Below, piece by piece: positions 1-12,789 of a DNA stretch of 64,000 nt. Positions within the stretch are counted from its first letter, which is position 1; each line of letters starts with the position of its first letter. The position numbers and the translations under genes are program-made. Source of the stretch: Agelaius tricolor (taxonomy: Eukaryota; Chordata; Aves; Passeriformes; Icteridae); contig JALJCS010000001.1 of NCBI GenBank assembly GCA_023055355.1, positions 54,937,381 to 55,001,380 on the forward strand. Reading direction: 5' to 3'. Under the pieces are notes generated by a model. The model did not search any database, was not told the DNA's origin, and worked only from the letters and a program-made list of their open reading frames with translations.

Positions 1-675
1 TGATCTCACATAATGTACATAGAAATACCTTCAATTTGGTAATGTGAATCTGATTCACATTGATTATATTCAGCACTGGTGTTCAAAGCTCTAAATTTTC
101 TTCACTGTTTGCTAGTTTACAAATACAATGGATAACTGTTAGGGAATTTGAAACCCTTTGATTATATGCCCATTTGACTCTGGAACAATTAATATTTTAT
201 GTTTTATTTAAAAGTTTTTCTCTCTAAAGAATTCTAGCTTTTTCTTGGGAGGTGGGGAACACTGCAGGGGGGACATTGTGTTCCATGGTAATGATAAAGG
301 AAGAAAGGAAAGCAAAGAAGAGACATTTTGTGAACAGTGATAAATGTTTCAGTCATGCGCTTACCCACATCAGTGTGCAGCGGCTGAATAATCAGTAAGA
401 TAAACCATCATTTTCTTTGTATTTGCTGTTTGACAAGTTTAAGAAGCTAAGTAACTTATTTGGTAAAAAATGGCAATGATCCAGAGGAATGTGTTTTTAT
501 TTCTTATTTTCCCTGGGTTGAAAGCCAATAATGTATATGCAGCTGTTAAGAGATTTATCATTACTTGAACATATAGGAAGACTTCAGCAAGACGGAAAAA
601 GTCTGCAATGGTTAGGAAAACTGGAGAGAGCATTTATAAGTGAAATTGCCAAAAGAAAGATGGAATCATATTGCA
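1..675. other. Unique AT-rich sequence, no gene seen
   Basis: No repeat, convincing ORF or splice-bordered open frame was recognised. The short open frames here (about 60 codons) are what AT-rich DNA gives by chance. The right edge is the 3' end of a CR1 element. Confidence 0.6.
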
Positions 676-1840
676 GAATCATAGAATGGCTTGGTTTGGA
701 AGGGACCGTAAAGATCATCTAGTTACAAGTCCTGCGATATGGGCAGGGACACCTTCCCCTAGCCCAGGTTGCTCAGAGCCCCATCCAACCTGGTCTTGAA
801 GATTTTCAGGGTTGGAGCCCCCACAGTTTCTCTGGGCAACCTGTTCTAGTGCTTAACCATCCTCCCAGTAAAATACTCCTTCTTAATATCTAATCTAAAC
901 CTACTCAGTTTGAAGCTATACTCCCTTATTCTGTCACTACATGCTCTTGTAAAAAGTTTCTGCCTATCTTGTAGGCTTCCTTCAGATACTGACAGGTCAC
1001 AATTAGGTCACCCTGAACACTTCCCTTCTCCAGGCTGAACCCCAGGTCTCTCAGCCTTCCCTCACAGGAGTTCCATTCCTTTAAGAATCTTGGTGTCCCT
1101 CCTCTGTATTCCATCAAGCGCGCCCATGCCCTTCTTATGCTGGAGATTCCAGAGTTGGATGCAGAGCTTTAGATGGGGTCTCACAAGACTGGAAAAGAAG
1201 GGACCTGCTGCCCGCACTTCTTTTGGTGCAGCACAGGATACAGTTGGATTTCAGGGATGAAAATACATGAGGCTAGCTCATATCCAGCCTCTCATCCACC
1301 AGCACCATCCCCAGCCTATTTTGATGCCAGGAGCTGCCCTAAGCAGGTGCAACACCTTGCTCTTGGTCGTGTTAAACCTCATGAGATTCCCATTTGTCCA
1401 GCTTGTTCAAGTCCCTCTACATGGCGTCCTGACTTTCAGTTGAGTTGGCCACACTGAATTTGGCATAATCTGCAAATTTGCTGAGGGTGCACTTGATCTC
1501 TTCATCTCCGTCACTAATGAAAATATTAAGTACTACTGGTCTCAATATGGACCTCTAAGGGACACCACTTGTCACTGATGTCCATCAGGAATCTGAGCCA
1601 TTGACCACTATCCACTATCCACTGGGTGCGATCATCCAACCTACTTCTTATCCATCTAACAGTCCATCCATTGACTTTCTCTCCCTCCAATTTAGAGAGA
1701 AAGATGTTGGGGGGAAGATTGTGTCAGAGGCTTTACAGAAGTCCAGATAAATGGCATCTGTTGTCCTTCCCTTGTCCACCGATGCAGTCACTTTTATAAA
1801 GGACTTTAAAAAGAGGAGATGCCTTTCTTGAACCACTAAA
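676..1840 (-). mobile_element. CR1 LINE fragment, 5'-truncated (3' half of ORF2 plus 3' UTR)
   Basis: The left edge reads GAATCATAGAATGG, the complement of the usual CR1 3' terminus, so the element runs right to left. Near 1840-1730 the minus strand encodes a CR1 reverse-transcriptase motif A block, seen as VDKGRTTDAIYLDFCKA with the YLDF aspartate kept. Further along, at 1465-1476, the catalytic FADD box reads FADY, so the second catalytic aspartate is lost. Stops and frame changes break the rest of the frame, including the C-terminal part near 926-1117. The copy is therefore a dead, 5'-truncated insertion, typical of CR1. Old divergence makes the upstream edge near 1840 approximate. Confidence 0.93.
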
Positions 1841-3053
1841 CTGTTCAATAATTAAAATATAGGATCTATGCAGAGAGTGCTTCTGGCCTGAAAGTAGTTC
1901 ACCTAAAGGACAGTGTTTACTCCAGGATATAAATGAAATATTTGAGGCTGCTTCCCTTTTCAATAATATGGGGGAAGAATTTGAAAAATGGGCTGAAGTG
2001 ATACTGGGGAGATGTTTCAAAGGTTTTGTCAGTAGTCCCACACTACTCTCATTTAAGTCTAAAGCAGAATCTCAAGGAGTTGATACCAAAATTAAAGTTA
2101 GACCAATACTGAATGCTCTTGAAATTTCCATAGTCCTGTATGTTTGTGAGCAAGCATTAACAATAACATTACATATGTACATATTGCAATTAATGCATCT
2201 GTGTCCAATAAACAGATACACACTTTCTTGCTCTCTGCTTACTTTTCTTGTCTGGCACACTCTCTGCAGATTGTTTCCAATTTGGTTCATTTCTGTCCTC
2301 CTGCCAGTTTTCCAGTCCAGTGTGATCCAAATTAAATAATCTTCTATTGTGCCTTTCCCGATGAATGTCAGATTAATCTTAGCAGAATGTGGGACTTTGC
2401 CTGACAAGATGATTACTGCAATATTTAAACAACCCTTAGGGCCTTAATTCACTAACAATTTATGGTTGTCCCTATATGTGAGTGCTGTTTCTGCCTTCTG
2501 AATGCCCAGGTGCACCCTGCTGTGAACTGCATTGTCAACTGGAACTTGGTGACATGCACTCACCCTCCTTTGCTGCACAACAGACTGCTTTAGGTAGAGT
2601 CTGAGAAGGGCTTTAAAGTGCTCCCCCCTCCCTGCTCCTCAAACCCCAAGAAGAAAGAAAATGACAAAACCCCCTCATCTGAAAGAAAAAGACAAAAATG
2701 CTGATGGCAGCCAGTGGGAATCAGGTAAGTGAGATCCTCTTTCATTTGCATTTAAGTAGAGCAGCCATGATCTGCATTGTGGTGACCGTCCCCACCAGTC
2801 ACTTGGATCAAGAGAGGTGCACAGCCTGTGCTCACTTCTGGAGCCAACTGTGAGTGTGGGCTCAGAAGTTGCTGGGGCCAGCCCAGGAAAATCCTCGCTG
2901 GAAAGCCCTGTCCACAGTGCAGACACCAGACAAAGTGGTCAGAATAGAATCTGAGAAGTTTAAAAGGAATTTAAGAATGAAGCCAACACTTAATGAGGCT
3001 TGGGAAGAAACCTCCCCTAAGGCCCTGTTATTGAACAGCTGCTGGCTGTAGGC

Positions 3054-3072
3054 TTTTTTTTTTTTTTTTTTT
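3054..3072. repeat. Poly(T) run, 19 bases
   Basis: Uninterrupted T run. On the minus strand it would be a poly(A) tail, but no retrocopy-like sequence was recognised next to it. Confidence 0.9.
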
Positions 3073-4659
3073 GTTCTCTTTTAGAGTAGCTGGTACTGGC
3101 CATTGCTGGAGATGGAAAAGCTGACAGGGTTAGACATGCCAATGGCTGTCTCAAGGTTTATTCTAATAGAGTACAGATTCCTAGCAAAGGATGCAGTATG
3201 ATGAGGACACCTTTACAATGTATGAGTGAAGGAAATATCCCACCTTCCCTCTCACATTTTGTCCAGCCTGTGTCACATTTTTGTCCCAGGATACAGGGTT
3301 ATGTTTCACTTGCATAGTGTGCCTTTAACTGTCTGCTGTCTGTAGCATAAAGCAACTGGTAGTGTTCAGTGGCTCTCTGCACCAGTAGCTCTGTCTTGAG
3401 GGACTGAAATTGATGTAATTTATCATGGCAGGTGAATATGCAAGCTGTGCGTCTTGCCCCATCGCACAATGTAGCAGAAGAAGAAACAGACAACGAGTCA
3501 GAAATAGCTGGTTTTTTTCTCCAGCTTTCTGAAACAGCAGCACTGTGTGTCTGCATGGTTGGAATATCTAGGTACAGTAGCTCCTCTTAATGGAACTGTG
3601 TACCACCACACACTGTCAGGAGCTGTTGGGGTTTTATTACTGAACCATTCACTGTGTATCTATTTTGCCAGAAGTGGTAATGAAGACTGCATTTTGTTTT
3701 GTGACATTTTTTCCAATTGAAAAATTTCTTTCTCTGTGTTAATACTTTGTCTTGATGTTTTTGTACTGTCACTTAACACTGAAGTACCCTTTTATCTGTT
3801 TTTTAATAGACGTATCCCAAGCAGAACCGAGCAAATGGATGGGACTGTTAATCCTTGGATCAGCGTGTTTTTTCCCTCCTTGCTTACAGTTCCCTAATCA
3901 TTCTGTGTTACTCTAGCTTGATAGAGTCATTAAAAATCATAGCTTCAAACTTTTGAATACATGTTCCTCCAGAATTTTAGGATGAAGATTACCAGTCACC
4001 TTGACTTGACTGCAGTGAGCTCGTTGAGTTTTGGTTCCACCTCAGCTGTGTTACTTTGTGTTTCCACAGACTTGTTCTGATTAACCTTCTTGCCTGAGTC
4101 TCCACTTTCAGCATCATTTCGCTAATCCATGCCAGAAAGACAGGAAACATGGACATGAGTCATACCCACAGGGGGTATCCAAGGAATACATAATCCTATT
4201 CCCACTTTGAAGGATCCCTCAGCATGAATATTGCAACTTGAGTTCAAATATGCTGCTGCTGTTATTTGTAGGAGACAGATTCTGCAGGACTGGGGGGAAA
4301 AGACAGCCAAGTGGCACAGTTTTGTCCGGGCAGGGACCTGTTCCAACCATTTCTAGAATTTGTCCTGATTAGCTGGGCTCCTCACAGGTGCTGGCTCCAC
4401 GTTGTCCCCAGGGTGGCTGGTGGGAACTGCAGCTGCTCCGCACCTCGGCAGCCCAGGCTGCTCGTGTCTGGGACTAATCAGAAGTGCTTCAACCATGAAA
4501 AGGTTTGTGACTTTGAGAATATTTTACATATCCCTGTTAAGAAACATCAAAATAACCATAATCCCTTTGCAAACGTTAAGTCTTAACGCAATCTTTTGCT
4601 TGGCACTGTATCTGTGGGCAGGCATACACACGTTAACAGGGCTAATGAGCAGAACAGCC

Positions 4660-4771
4660 AAAAAAACAAAATAAGCAAAATAAATACAATAAAATAAAAT
4701 GAAGCGAAATTAAATTAAATTAAAATAACTGAAATAGAATAACATAAAATATTGAACAAAATAAAATAAAC
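4660..4771 (+). repeat. A-rich low-complexity tract, degenerate (TAAAA)n
   Basis: Long run of AATAAAAT, AAATTAAATT and similar words, almost free of C and G, on the plus strand. It is a degenerate pentanucleotide-type simple repeat. Confidence 0.85.
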
Positions 4772-5540
4772 ACCTCCTACTCCCAACAGTGTAGTCTTAT
4801 CACAGTTGGACTGTATTTTTCTTCTGCCGAATTCAGTTTTATTTTAGATTCTGCACATCACAGCCATACTAAATATCCCCTTAGACAAGACACAAAGCTG
4901 CTGAGTAAGACCCCTGCAAATCAGGGATGCTTTTTCATAAGACCAACATGCATAATTTATATCTGCATACAATTAGCCTGTTTACATTTATACATCTTCT
5001 GTTTCCTTTTATGTGAAATATTCCACAGGATACTTGGTAATGCATTCAAAGTAGCCTGGTTTTTTTATGCTTTTTTTTTTTTTAAGGCTGCAGGACTAAA
5101 CAATTTATAAAACCTCACACCTAATAAATACTTTATATTAATACAAAAGTGTTTTCTTGCTAGGTAGCAATGGCTTTACATTAAAAATAGTCCTGTCTTT
5201 TCCCAGTTTAGAAGTTCTCTCAAGCAATAGTCTATAAATTCTTGACACATTTTAAAAATGTGTTTAAATTGTGGGTTTTGTGAATGCATTCAGTGTCAGA
5301 GTAATAATCATCCCTGCAGAATGGATATAGCAGAACAAAGCCCTTCCATCACCCCTGATTTGAATGGCCACTCCTTTAAGACTTCAAGGTCCTTTAGGGG
5401 GTTTGGATTTGCTTCACCAGGCATACTGAGGTTTTCTTTAATCCGTCTGTGCCCACTGTGTAGTGTCTCTTAGCCCAAATGACATGGCAAAGCTGTGTGT
5501 GCATAACAGATGATAATAAAGGGGCTTGGTGTGATTGTAG

Positions 5541-5962
5541 GATCGTAGAATCATTAAGGTTGGAAAAGACCTCTAAGATCATCGAGTCCAGCCACTAATC
5601 CAGCACCCAAATCCACCACTAAACCATGTCCCTTAAGGGCCGTATCTACATGTCTTTTAAATACCTCCAAGGATGGTGGCTCCACCACTTACCTGGGCAG
5701 CCTGCTCCAAAGCTTGAAAACAAAAAAATTTTTCCTAATATCAAATCTAAACCTCCCCTGGCATAACTTGAGACCATTTCCTTTTGTCCTATCACCTGTT
5801 ATTTGGAGGTAGAGATCTGACCCCCACCTGGCTACAATCTCTTTTCAGGGAGTTGTAGAAAGTGATAAGGTCTCCCCTGAACCTCCTTTTCTCTGGGCTG
5901 AACATCCCCAGCTCCCTCAGCAGCTCCTCAGAGGACTTGTGCTCCAAACTCTTCTTTGGCCC
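5541..5962 (-). mobile_element. CR1 LINE fragment (3' end, ORF2 C-terminus)
   Basis: It starts at GATCGTAGAATCATT, the complement of a CR1 3' end, and continues with the AGGTTGGAAAAGACCT segment typical of a different CR1 subfamily from the 676-1840 copy. The minus strand at about 5960-5795 keeps a CR1 ORF2 C-terminal frame, including [20 protein letters not shown]. The frame then breaks. About 420 bp remain, so the copy is heavily 5'-truncated. The right edge is placed where similarity fades, near 5962. Confidence 0.92.
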
Positions 5963-7847
5963 TGCATGAAATGCAGCAAGCTGGTGACTGCAGTGCTGGA
6001 GCAGAGCTGTGCTGCATGGCAGCTGAGAAGATGGGAGAGAGCTCACACCAGGGCTGTTTGCAGCAGGTTACAGACAGTAAATCAAGGTGTGTGGGGATAA
6101 TGAGCACTCTTTGGGACAGGGGCAACTGGTCTGAAGAGGAAGTGGCATGAAGAAAGTCACCTCAGGGAAGGACAGGTGCCTAGGGGGGAATAAGTGGGGA
6201 CAGAGACTGGGAGAGGTGCTTGAGAAAGAAGACTAAGATTTAAAAGAAAACCTGTTTCTTGCTGAAGTGAAAGAAATCCTATCATTCCCTGAGCAGGAAG
6301 GATCATGTGCATTCTCTATGGATAATATTTAATAATGAAGACATACAAATTAAATCCCTCTGCAAACAACACGTTACTAGCTCTGTACTGATGTGCTTAA
6401 AATTGAGGAGTTTTCTGCTATTGTAAAAGCACTGGCAGAGGTATAGCAGGGATGCTCTGTGTTTGCAAGCCTGTCAAGCTAAGAGCAATGGAGTTTTGGG
6501 TTCCCACCACTATCCAGGCATGCACCATTCTGCAGCTTCTGCCATGCAATGATGAGTTAGAGCTAGTTTTAACTACTAGCTACTGAACTTTGAATTTGAA
6601 TTGCTGGGCACAGACTGGCACTTCATCCCTCAGCACACACTGTCACTTTTCCTGGAGCATTTGTTCTTTGGAGAAGATTTCCTATTCATATTCCAACCCC
6701 TGTCTTCCCCCTGTATTTTTTCCCACTTATCCCCTGAGAACAGGGTAGCTATTTTCTGTCCATGAGTCAATGGTGAGAATGGTGAAGATTTTGGTACCAG
6801 ATGATCCAACAGGAGAGGAATTACTGGTATTACTTTGCACTCACTCAGCACCAATTCTCCAAAGAGCTGTTATTGTAACATAAAACACAGCTGGAACATA
6901 AACCATTGATCCTTATGAGGTTTTTTTCCTCAATCAATATTTCTTTATAGGGAAACTTCACTCAGGATGCAATAAAGAGGTACATCATAACTGCTATGTG
7001 CCACAGGATGCAAGGGTTCATTTTAAATGCTCTGAGTCCTGCTGGTATTGAAAGGGGACCGCAGTGCCACAGCAAGCCAGAGGATGATACATTTGGAGAC
7101 TGGGCTCTGCAGTCTGTGATGCTGTAGGTGAGAACCAGGACCTCTCAGACAGCTCCCTAGGGCAAAACCCCTGAATCTGCCGGTGGCTGTAGCTCTTGAC
7201 CTCTCCTGTGCCTTAGAATCCAGGAAATTATTTCTCTGTTATATTTTTACTCAGTGGCTTTGAGACCCACAGCTTCTGGCTGGGGAACAGGATGACTAAA
7301 CATTGACCAGGACAAGTCCCAGTTCTCTAGATTCTTATAAAGCCTGGAGGACTGAAAATAGGGAGGGAAGAAAGATCCAAAAAAATCACTTCCACAGAAA
7401 CAAGTCGCCTTGCATAACAGGGCAATTAAAACATCCATACCAGCAGTGCATTTTTATAAGTGAGTTCTGTCAGGAGCTGAGGAAGAGCTCAGAGTCACCC
7501 CACAAGGCAATAAGGAAAAAGTGTCAGATAGCAATTAGTGTTCATACAACCAGGCAGATGGGTTGTCCTTTGCAGCTCAGATGTGGAAGGGGCTTTTGTG
7601 GGTTTTTTTGAGACTGCAAAGCACTGAACAGCTTTTGTTATAATAGAACTTGTCTGTCAGATACTGAAATAGACCAAGATAAGTTCATATGCTCACAATT
7701 CTATGTTTGATGCTAAATAGAGGATTACTGTTCAAATAAATGGAGGAAAATGCAAAGAAAAAAATCCCAGGACAAGTTCCCAAGCAGAAAGGCCCTGCAT
7801 AGACATCTTGCCATAATAGAAGCCTGGGCAATCACCAATCCTACGAA
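5963..7847. other. Unique sequence, no gene seen
   Basis: Mixed-composition non-coding DNA between two CR1 fragments. No repeat family, conserved motif or credible exon was recognised. Confidence 0.5.
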
Positions 7848-8610
7848 GTTTAACTAAGACATGGGCCAAATTCTGCACCTGGGACAGGGCAAACCCTGGA
7901 TATAGGTACAGACTGAGGAATGAGAGGCTGGAGTGCAGCACCATGGAAAGGGACCTTGGGGTCCTGGTCAATGGCAAGCTGAACATGAGCCAGCAGTGCC
8001 CTGGCAGCCAGGAGGGCCAACCCTGTCCTGGGGGGCATCAGGCACAGCATGGCCAGCCAGGCAAGGGAGGGATTGTCCTGCTCTGCTCTGAGCTGGGGCC
8101 GGCTCACCTCCAGTGCTGGGAGCAGTTCTGGGTGCCACAATGTAAGGAGGATATAAAGCTATTTGAGTGTGTCCAGAGGAGGGTGAACAAGATGGTGAAG
8201 GGTCTAGAAGGGAAGCCATATGGCCTGCAGAGGTCACTTGACTTGTTCGTCCTGGGGAACAGGAGACCAAGGGAAGACCTTGTTGCAGTCTACAACTTCC
8301 TCGTGAGGGGAAAAAAAGGAGCAGAAACTGATCTCTGTCTGTGGTGACAGGACCTGAGGGAATGGCCTGAAGTTGTGTCAGGGGTGGTTTACTTGGATAT
8401 TAGGAAGAAGTTCTTCACCCAAAGGGTGGTTGGGCACCAAAACAGGCCTCCCAGAGAAATGGCCACAGCACCAAGCATGTCAGAGCCCAAGAAATGTTTT
8501 GGTAAGTTCTCTCTGGCACATAATGTGGTTCTTGGGGTTGCTCTGTGTAGGGGCAGGAGATGGCCTTGATGATCCTTAAAAGTCCCTTCCAAATGAGGAT
8601 ATTCTATGAA
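7848..8610 (+). mobile_element. CR1 LINE fragment, sense orientation (ORF2 C-terminus and 3' end)
   Basis: This is the only plus-strand CR1. Near 7943 the frame reads MERDLGVLVNGKLNMSQQC, the well-known ORF2 C-terminal block. The frame shifts inside the next 100 bp and resumes around 8140-8250 with CVQRRVNKMVKGLEGKPYG. Past a stop near 8345, the sequence LDIRKKFFTQRVVGHQNRP (another frame, about 8393) is the final conserved block. It ends with GATGATCCTTAAAAGTCCCTTCC and a single ATTCTATG terminal motif at 8601-8608. At least two frame changes make it non-functional. Confidence 0.94.
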
Positions 8611-10563
8611 TTTAAGTTAAGCTTTGGTCTGATTGTATAGCTTGTTGTTGTTTTGCAATCATTCCTTTTATTTTTCACTTTTATTTTTAGGAAAATGTTC
8701 CTATCGCTTGCCATTAACCTCTGCTGCTCATTGTGAAGTTAGTAATGACCAGTTAATGTTGCTGAAACTGACCTGGACTTTGGTTCCTTGGTGCTGCCCA
8801 AAGACCCAAAGATCCTGGTCAGTATGTGAGCATCATTACTCTGACATTTATCATTTTCTGCAAGCCAGTGACCAACAGGCCACAGGCAGTTCTATCTCAA
8901 GTAGCCCAAAGATTTAATTAAGTCTCAACAACATGCACAAACATATGGGGAGAAAGAGATTAGAGATATCAAAGCTGGAAACAGGATCTGATAGTTAAAG
9001 AGCATTTCATTAAAAAAAAAAAAAATCAACAGAGATGCCCTGTGAAGAAGGAAGGGTTTTGTACAGGGCTAAGTTTCTCTGTATTGACCCATTTCCAGTT
9101 ACCATTGGAGGGTAGGGCTGGGGTAACCTTTGCTTTTTCTGATTTTCCTCTCTATGTGTTTCCCAGTGTGTGGCAGAAGAAAAGATACCACTTGTGCTCT
9201 CTCTTTCCCCCTCATCCCATCCTCAGTTCAGCCCTGGAGTGCTGAGAAGGTAGATCACTTTGTGGATGAGGAGGGGATCCTTACAGACTGACTAAAATCA
9301 CCTGAAAACAGATTGAGAAGAACCACTCTGCTTTGGCAGAGAAGCAAATTATCAGATGTCCTCTTAAAAAAGCTATAAAGAAACTGATAAAGAACCTTGT
9401 GAGTTTTTAAGCACTCTTGTGAGTTAAGGGTCAGCTGGCCTTCAAGTAGCAGGGTTTGTCCAGCCATTTTCATCTGCTTTCCCTCTAGCTGTTCTTGCTT
9501 TAGTTAGATGGACGGTGGGAAAGAGAAAAACTATTGAGCCAAGCAGAAATGGTGGTTGACTTCACAGATCAGAAAGACGTCAAAACTAACATATTTTTTA
9601 ACTCATCAAACTCTGCAAAGGAAGTGCTGCTGATTTCAGAGAGGTGTGAGTATGCATGAGGCACGTGCTATGTGCACATGTGTGCATGAAACTTATACAC
9701 ACATATATACCACACATGCACACTTCACAGACAAAAAAATCCCACAGTGATGTCCAATGGGATGATGGCATTTTTTCAGACAATTCCAGATAAAAGGATT
9801 GCTTTTTTGATCTACTATGTTGACTGTGAACAGAAAACAAGATGGAAGCGTAGGCAGAGGTATGAGGTGGGCAGAAAGTGTGAGAGAGTTCAGTGCTGTA
9901 TTGCTTAGTGCAAAAATGCTTTGGCAGAGCACATAGGTGTAAAAATATGAAGATAGAAAAAGAGGGAATTCAATTTCTTCCATTTTGAGCCTTTATTTTA
10001 CTAAAGAGGTGAAAAGTTCTTAAAACATCAAAGAGAAAGCTTTATGGATTGTTTGAGCTGTGAAAAACTCTGTTTGGTTCGCACAAGCATTGATGATTTT
10101 CTCACTTCCTATTGATATGTTATGCATGGAGTTATCACACCAGTGATATTTCACAGTGTTTCTTAGACCCCTGAAAGGTCATGGGATCAGTTGCCAACAA
10201 AGTTCTGCTACAAATGCTGATCAGACCTACAGTATTCAGTGCTAGATAAGGTATGCCTGAGCATTTTTCACTTTGAAGTTCACTGTAAAGTTTAGGAACA
10301 CACCAAGCTATTTGTTATTGAGCACACTAAAACAGAACAAAGGAATCTTGTTAAAAATGAAGATGCTCCTCACATCTATCCAGCATGTTATGGGGCAGCA
10401 GGTGGAAGTACTAGAAAAAGATAGGCCTGCTGTGTAATTTGAGAATAAGGGATTTGTTACACTGTCAAAAGATAAAGATCTTCTGGTCTCTTTGAACAAA
10501 TCCATTGCTCATACCTTAATACTCAACAATGAAAAATAAGATATTTGCACAAAGAATACTGGA
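8611..10563. other. Unique sequence, no confident gene
   Basis: AT-rich non-coding DNA. It holds an A14 run at 9012-9025 and a CA/TA-rich patch near 9650-9725. A splice-like open segment at about 8692-8820 (TTTTATTTTTAG acceptor, GTATGTG donor) lies just after the CR1 3' end. It is unrecognised and could easily be chance. Confidence 0.5.
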
Positions 10564-10625
10564 AATCATAGAATCATTTAGGTTGGAAAAGATCTCTAAG
10601 ATCATTGAGCCTACCATTTACTGAG
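10564..10625 (-). mobile_element. CR1 LINE 3' terminal stub
   Basis: AATCATAGAATCATTTAGG followed by TTGGAAAAGATCTCTAAGATCATTGAG matches the complement of a CR1 3' end. Only about 60 bp remain, with no coding sequence. It is either an extreme 5' truncation or a copy cut short by later deletion. Confidence 0.85.
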
Positions 10626-12014
10626 CTGCATGAATGGAAGTAATCAGTTAGTGTGTAAAATACTGGGTTATTCACACACACGCAAAAGAAAAATTGTAAG
10701 AAAACACATATATAACCTGGAATTAAAAAATCAGCATTAAGGATGGTCAGTGAGTGAAAAGTAGTCAAATGAGTTTTTGTTTCCAGCCCAAATAAATGAC
10801 TGGCAATTTGATAGAGATGCTGCAAACATGACTTTCTGGCCATACTGGGTAAGCTGAGAGGCCCATTCCCCTGATTTATTTTCTCAGTCACTTTCTAGGT
10901 TTACATCTGCTGCCCTCTCCATGCATGCCTCCTGGGGTGGAGGAGAACCACCACCAGAAAGAGTTATTGACTTCTCAGCCACCAGAGATCAAAGAGTCTA
11001 CTGGCACTGCAGTGTATGATACCTCTCAAGTAACTACTCAAATTTAGGACTTAGTTTTGTTAATGCTTCAAGGTGTCTATTTTGCAGACAGATGAGGTAA
11101 AAAGGTCATGGTTTTTAGTCATCCTGGACAATGCTGTCTTTGTTTGCAGGTTATGTGAAAGCTGGATGGGAAGATGATCTGAAATACCTGAAACAGCCCT
11201 ATGTCAACAGCAGTGAGGAAGTTAATTTAGTGATGCACTGAGCATCTTCATATTCAGGCAGTGATATAGAGGACTAAAAGCAAGCTTTTTTGCTTTTATA
11301 ACTTTACTAGTCCTAACTATGACCAACAACAAACCCAGGCGGAGAAATCTTTTGTTGGTATATTTTGTATGCAATTTTGTTTTAATCTACGTTCTTAGCT
11401 CTTCAGATACTGTTCTATTGACTGATCTCATTGCTGGCATTTGGTGATGTTTATCTGTATGGATGAAGATTAGGTGGGGTTTCCTGATACCTTTAAGAGA
11501 TGCCTGGGTACCTGGAAATATGCATATGATACAATACATATCAATACAGAAATGAAAAACAGGGTGACTGGGCATGTAAGATAGCATGAAAGGAAGTGTT
11601 TAGACAGAATAGATTGTGAAAACCATGATTTTGTATTGAAATATCTTTATGAAGAGAAACTGGGATGTAGAGGGCTAAACTGCTGGTGTTTTGGTAGATA
11701 AGGATCTGGGCTTTTTATTTAGTGCTTTGGTTCAAACAATTTTAATTAGTTCTAAATAATAATGTAATTTAAACAAATCCTGAGTAAGGTGAAAAAACCT
11801 TTTTCTTAGGATAAGATCACCACTATCTCCATACATGTTTTGTCCACAGGATCTGTTTGTTATCAACCCCTTCCCTTATCTGGCTCAAACCCCAGCTTGT
11901 AGTCTCCAGTGGTGATTGTGCATCCCCTCTGTGCCTCGGTAGTCACCTTGCACATGGTGAGCAAAGCACCTGCTGCTTTTGCAAATGACCAATTGTTCGA
12001 GTCATTAACCCTTA
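10626..12014. other. Unique sequence, no gene seen
   Basis: AT-rich sequence with no recognised repeat. The approach to the following ERV-derived segment (about 11850-12014) is somewhat richer in C and may belong to that element, but I could not support a boundary further left. Confidence 0.45.
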
Positions 12015-12789
12015 ACATTTCGGTCTCTCAGACATGGGGGAGAGACTGCAGTCTCATGCAGTCCATAGAGCCAAGAGGGAGTCCAGAGATCCCTCTAATA
12101 GTCCAGGGAGACTCAGACTGGAGCAGGAGGATTCCTGAGAAGAGGCTGTGACCCAGAGAGAGGCCCATGCTTGAGCAGAGTCCTGGCAGGGACCTGCAGA
12201 CCAGTGGAGAGAGGAGTCCACTCCAAAGCAGGATTCCTGGTAGGACTTGTGACCCTGTGGGGAGTCCAGGCTGGAGCAGGCTGTGCCTGCAGGACTGCAT
12301 CCGATGGAGCAGTGACCCACGCTGCAGCAGTTTGGGGAGAACGGTTGCCTGTGGGATGGACTCACACTGGAGAAGTTCATGGGGAACTGTCTCCCATGGG
12401 AGGGACCCCATGCTGGAACAGGGGAAGGACTCTTGTCCCTGAGCAGTGGGAGAAACATATGAGAAGAACTGACCAGAACCTCATTCCCTGTCTCCCTGCG
12501 CTACTGAGGGGGAAGAGGTTGAGCTGGGAAAGAAAGAGGGGTGTGAAGAAGGTGTTTTTAAGGTTTACTTTAGTTCTCGTTACTCTGCTCTTATTTTGTT
12601 TATAACAAATTCCATTAATATCCCCAAGTTCAGTGTGTTTTGCCTGTGATGGTAATCACTTGGTGATCTATCCCGTCCTTATTTCAACTCATGAGACTTT
12701 TGCTATATTTTCTCTCCGCTATCCAGTGGAAGGAAATACAGAAAGGCTTTGGTGAGTGCCTGGTATCCTGCAAGGGTCAGCCCACCACA
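12015..12789 (+). mobile_element. Avian endogenous retrovirus-derived segment (LTR or 3' end), plus orientation
   Basis: A GC-rich block in AT-rich surroundings. It is built of degenerate repeated phrases such as CTGGAGCAGG, GGACTGCA and CATGGGAGGGACCCCA. A leader-like AAGGTGTTTTTAAGGTTTAC segment follows, and it ends near CAAGGGTCAGCCCACCACA with a CA terminus at 12788-12789. I recognise this layout from ERV-derived repeats common in bird genomes; the subfamily name is not certain. The place where such elements have a polyadenylation signal reads ATAACAAATT, so the hexamer looks decayed. No gag, pol or env frame was seen, so this is a solitary or truncated piece. The long frames on both strands at 12028-12605 are by-products of the phrase repeats. 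Confidence 0.65.

Larger units (their letters stand above)
1841..5540. other. Unique sequence with two low-complexity tracts, no gene seen
   Basis: Ordinary AT-rich non-coding sequence. It contains a T19 run at 3054-3072, an A-rich tract at 4660-4771 and a T13 run at 5071-5083. The short ORFs (up to about 120 codons) resemble no family I know and lack splice context. Nothing else could be supported. Confidence 0.55.

Noticed and set aside
1648..1848. Minus-strand ORF with reverse-transcriptase motif as a host gene
   Set aside because: It is the truncated 5' edge of the CR1 fragment at 676-1840, not an independent gene.
7943..8347. 134-codon plus-strand ORF as a gene
   Set aside because: It is CR1 ORF2 C-terminal sequence with a frameshifted middle.
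8692..8820. Splice-bordered open segment after the CR1 3' end
   Set aside because: Modest splice signals and no recognisable peptide. Not strong enough for a separate exon call.
9650..9725. CA/TA-rich patch as a microsatellite
   Set aside because: Too irregular, with only short CA and TA runs mixed with other words.
12028..12605. Long overlapping ORFs on both strands (127-144 codons)
   Set aside because: They arise from GC-rich phrase repeats in the ERV-derived segment. No retroviral or host protein was recognised.
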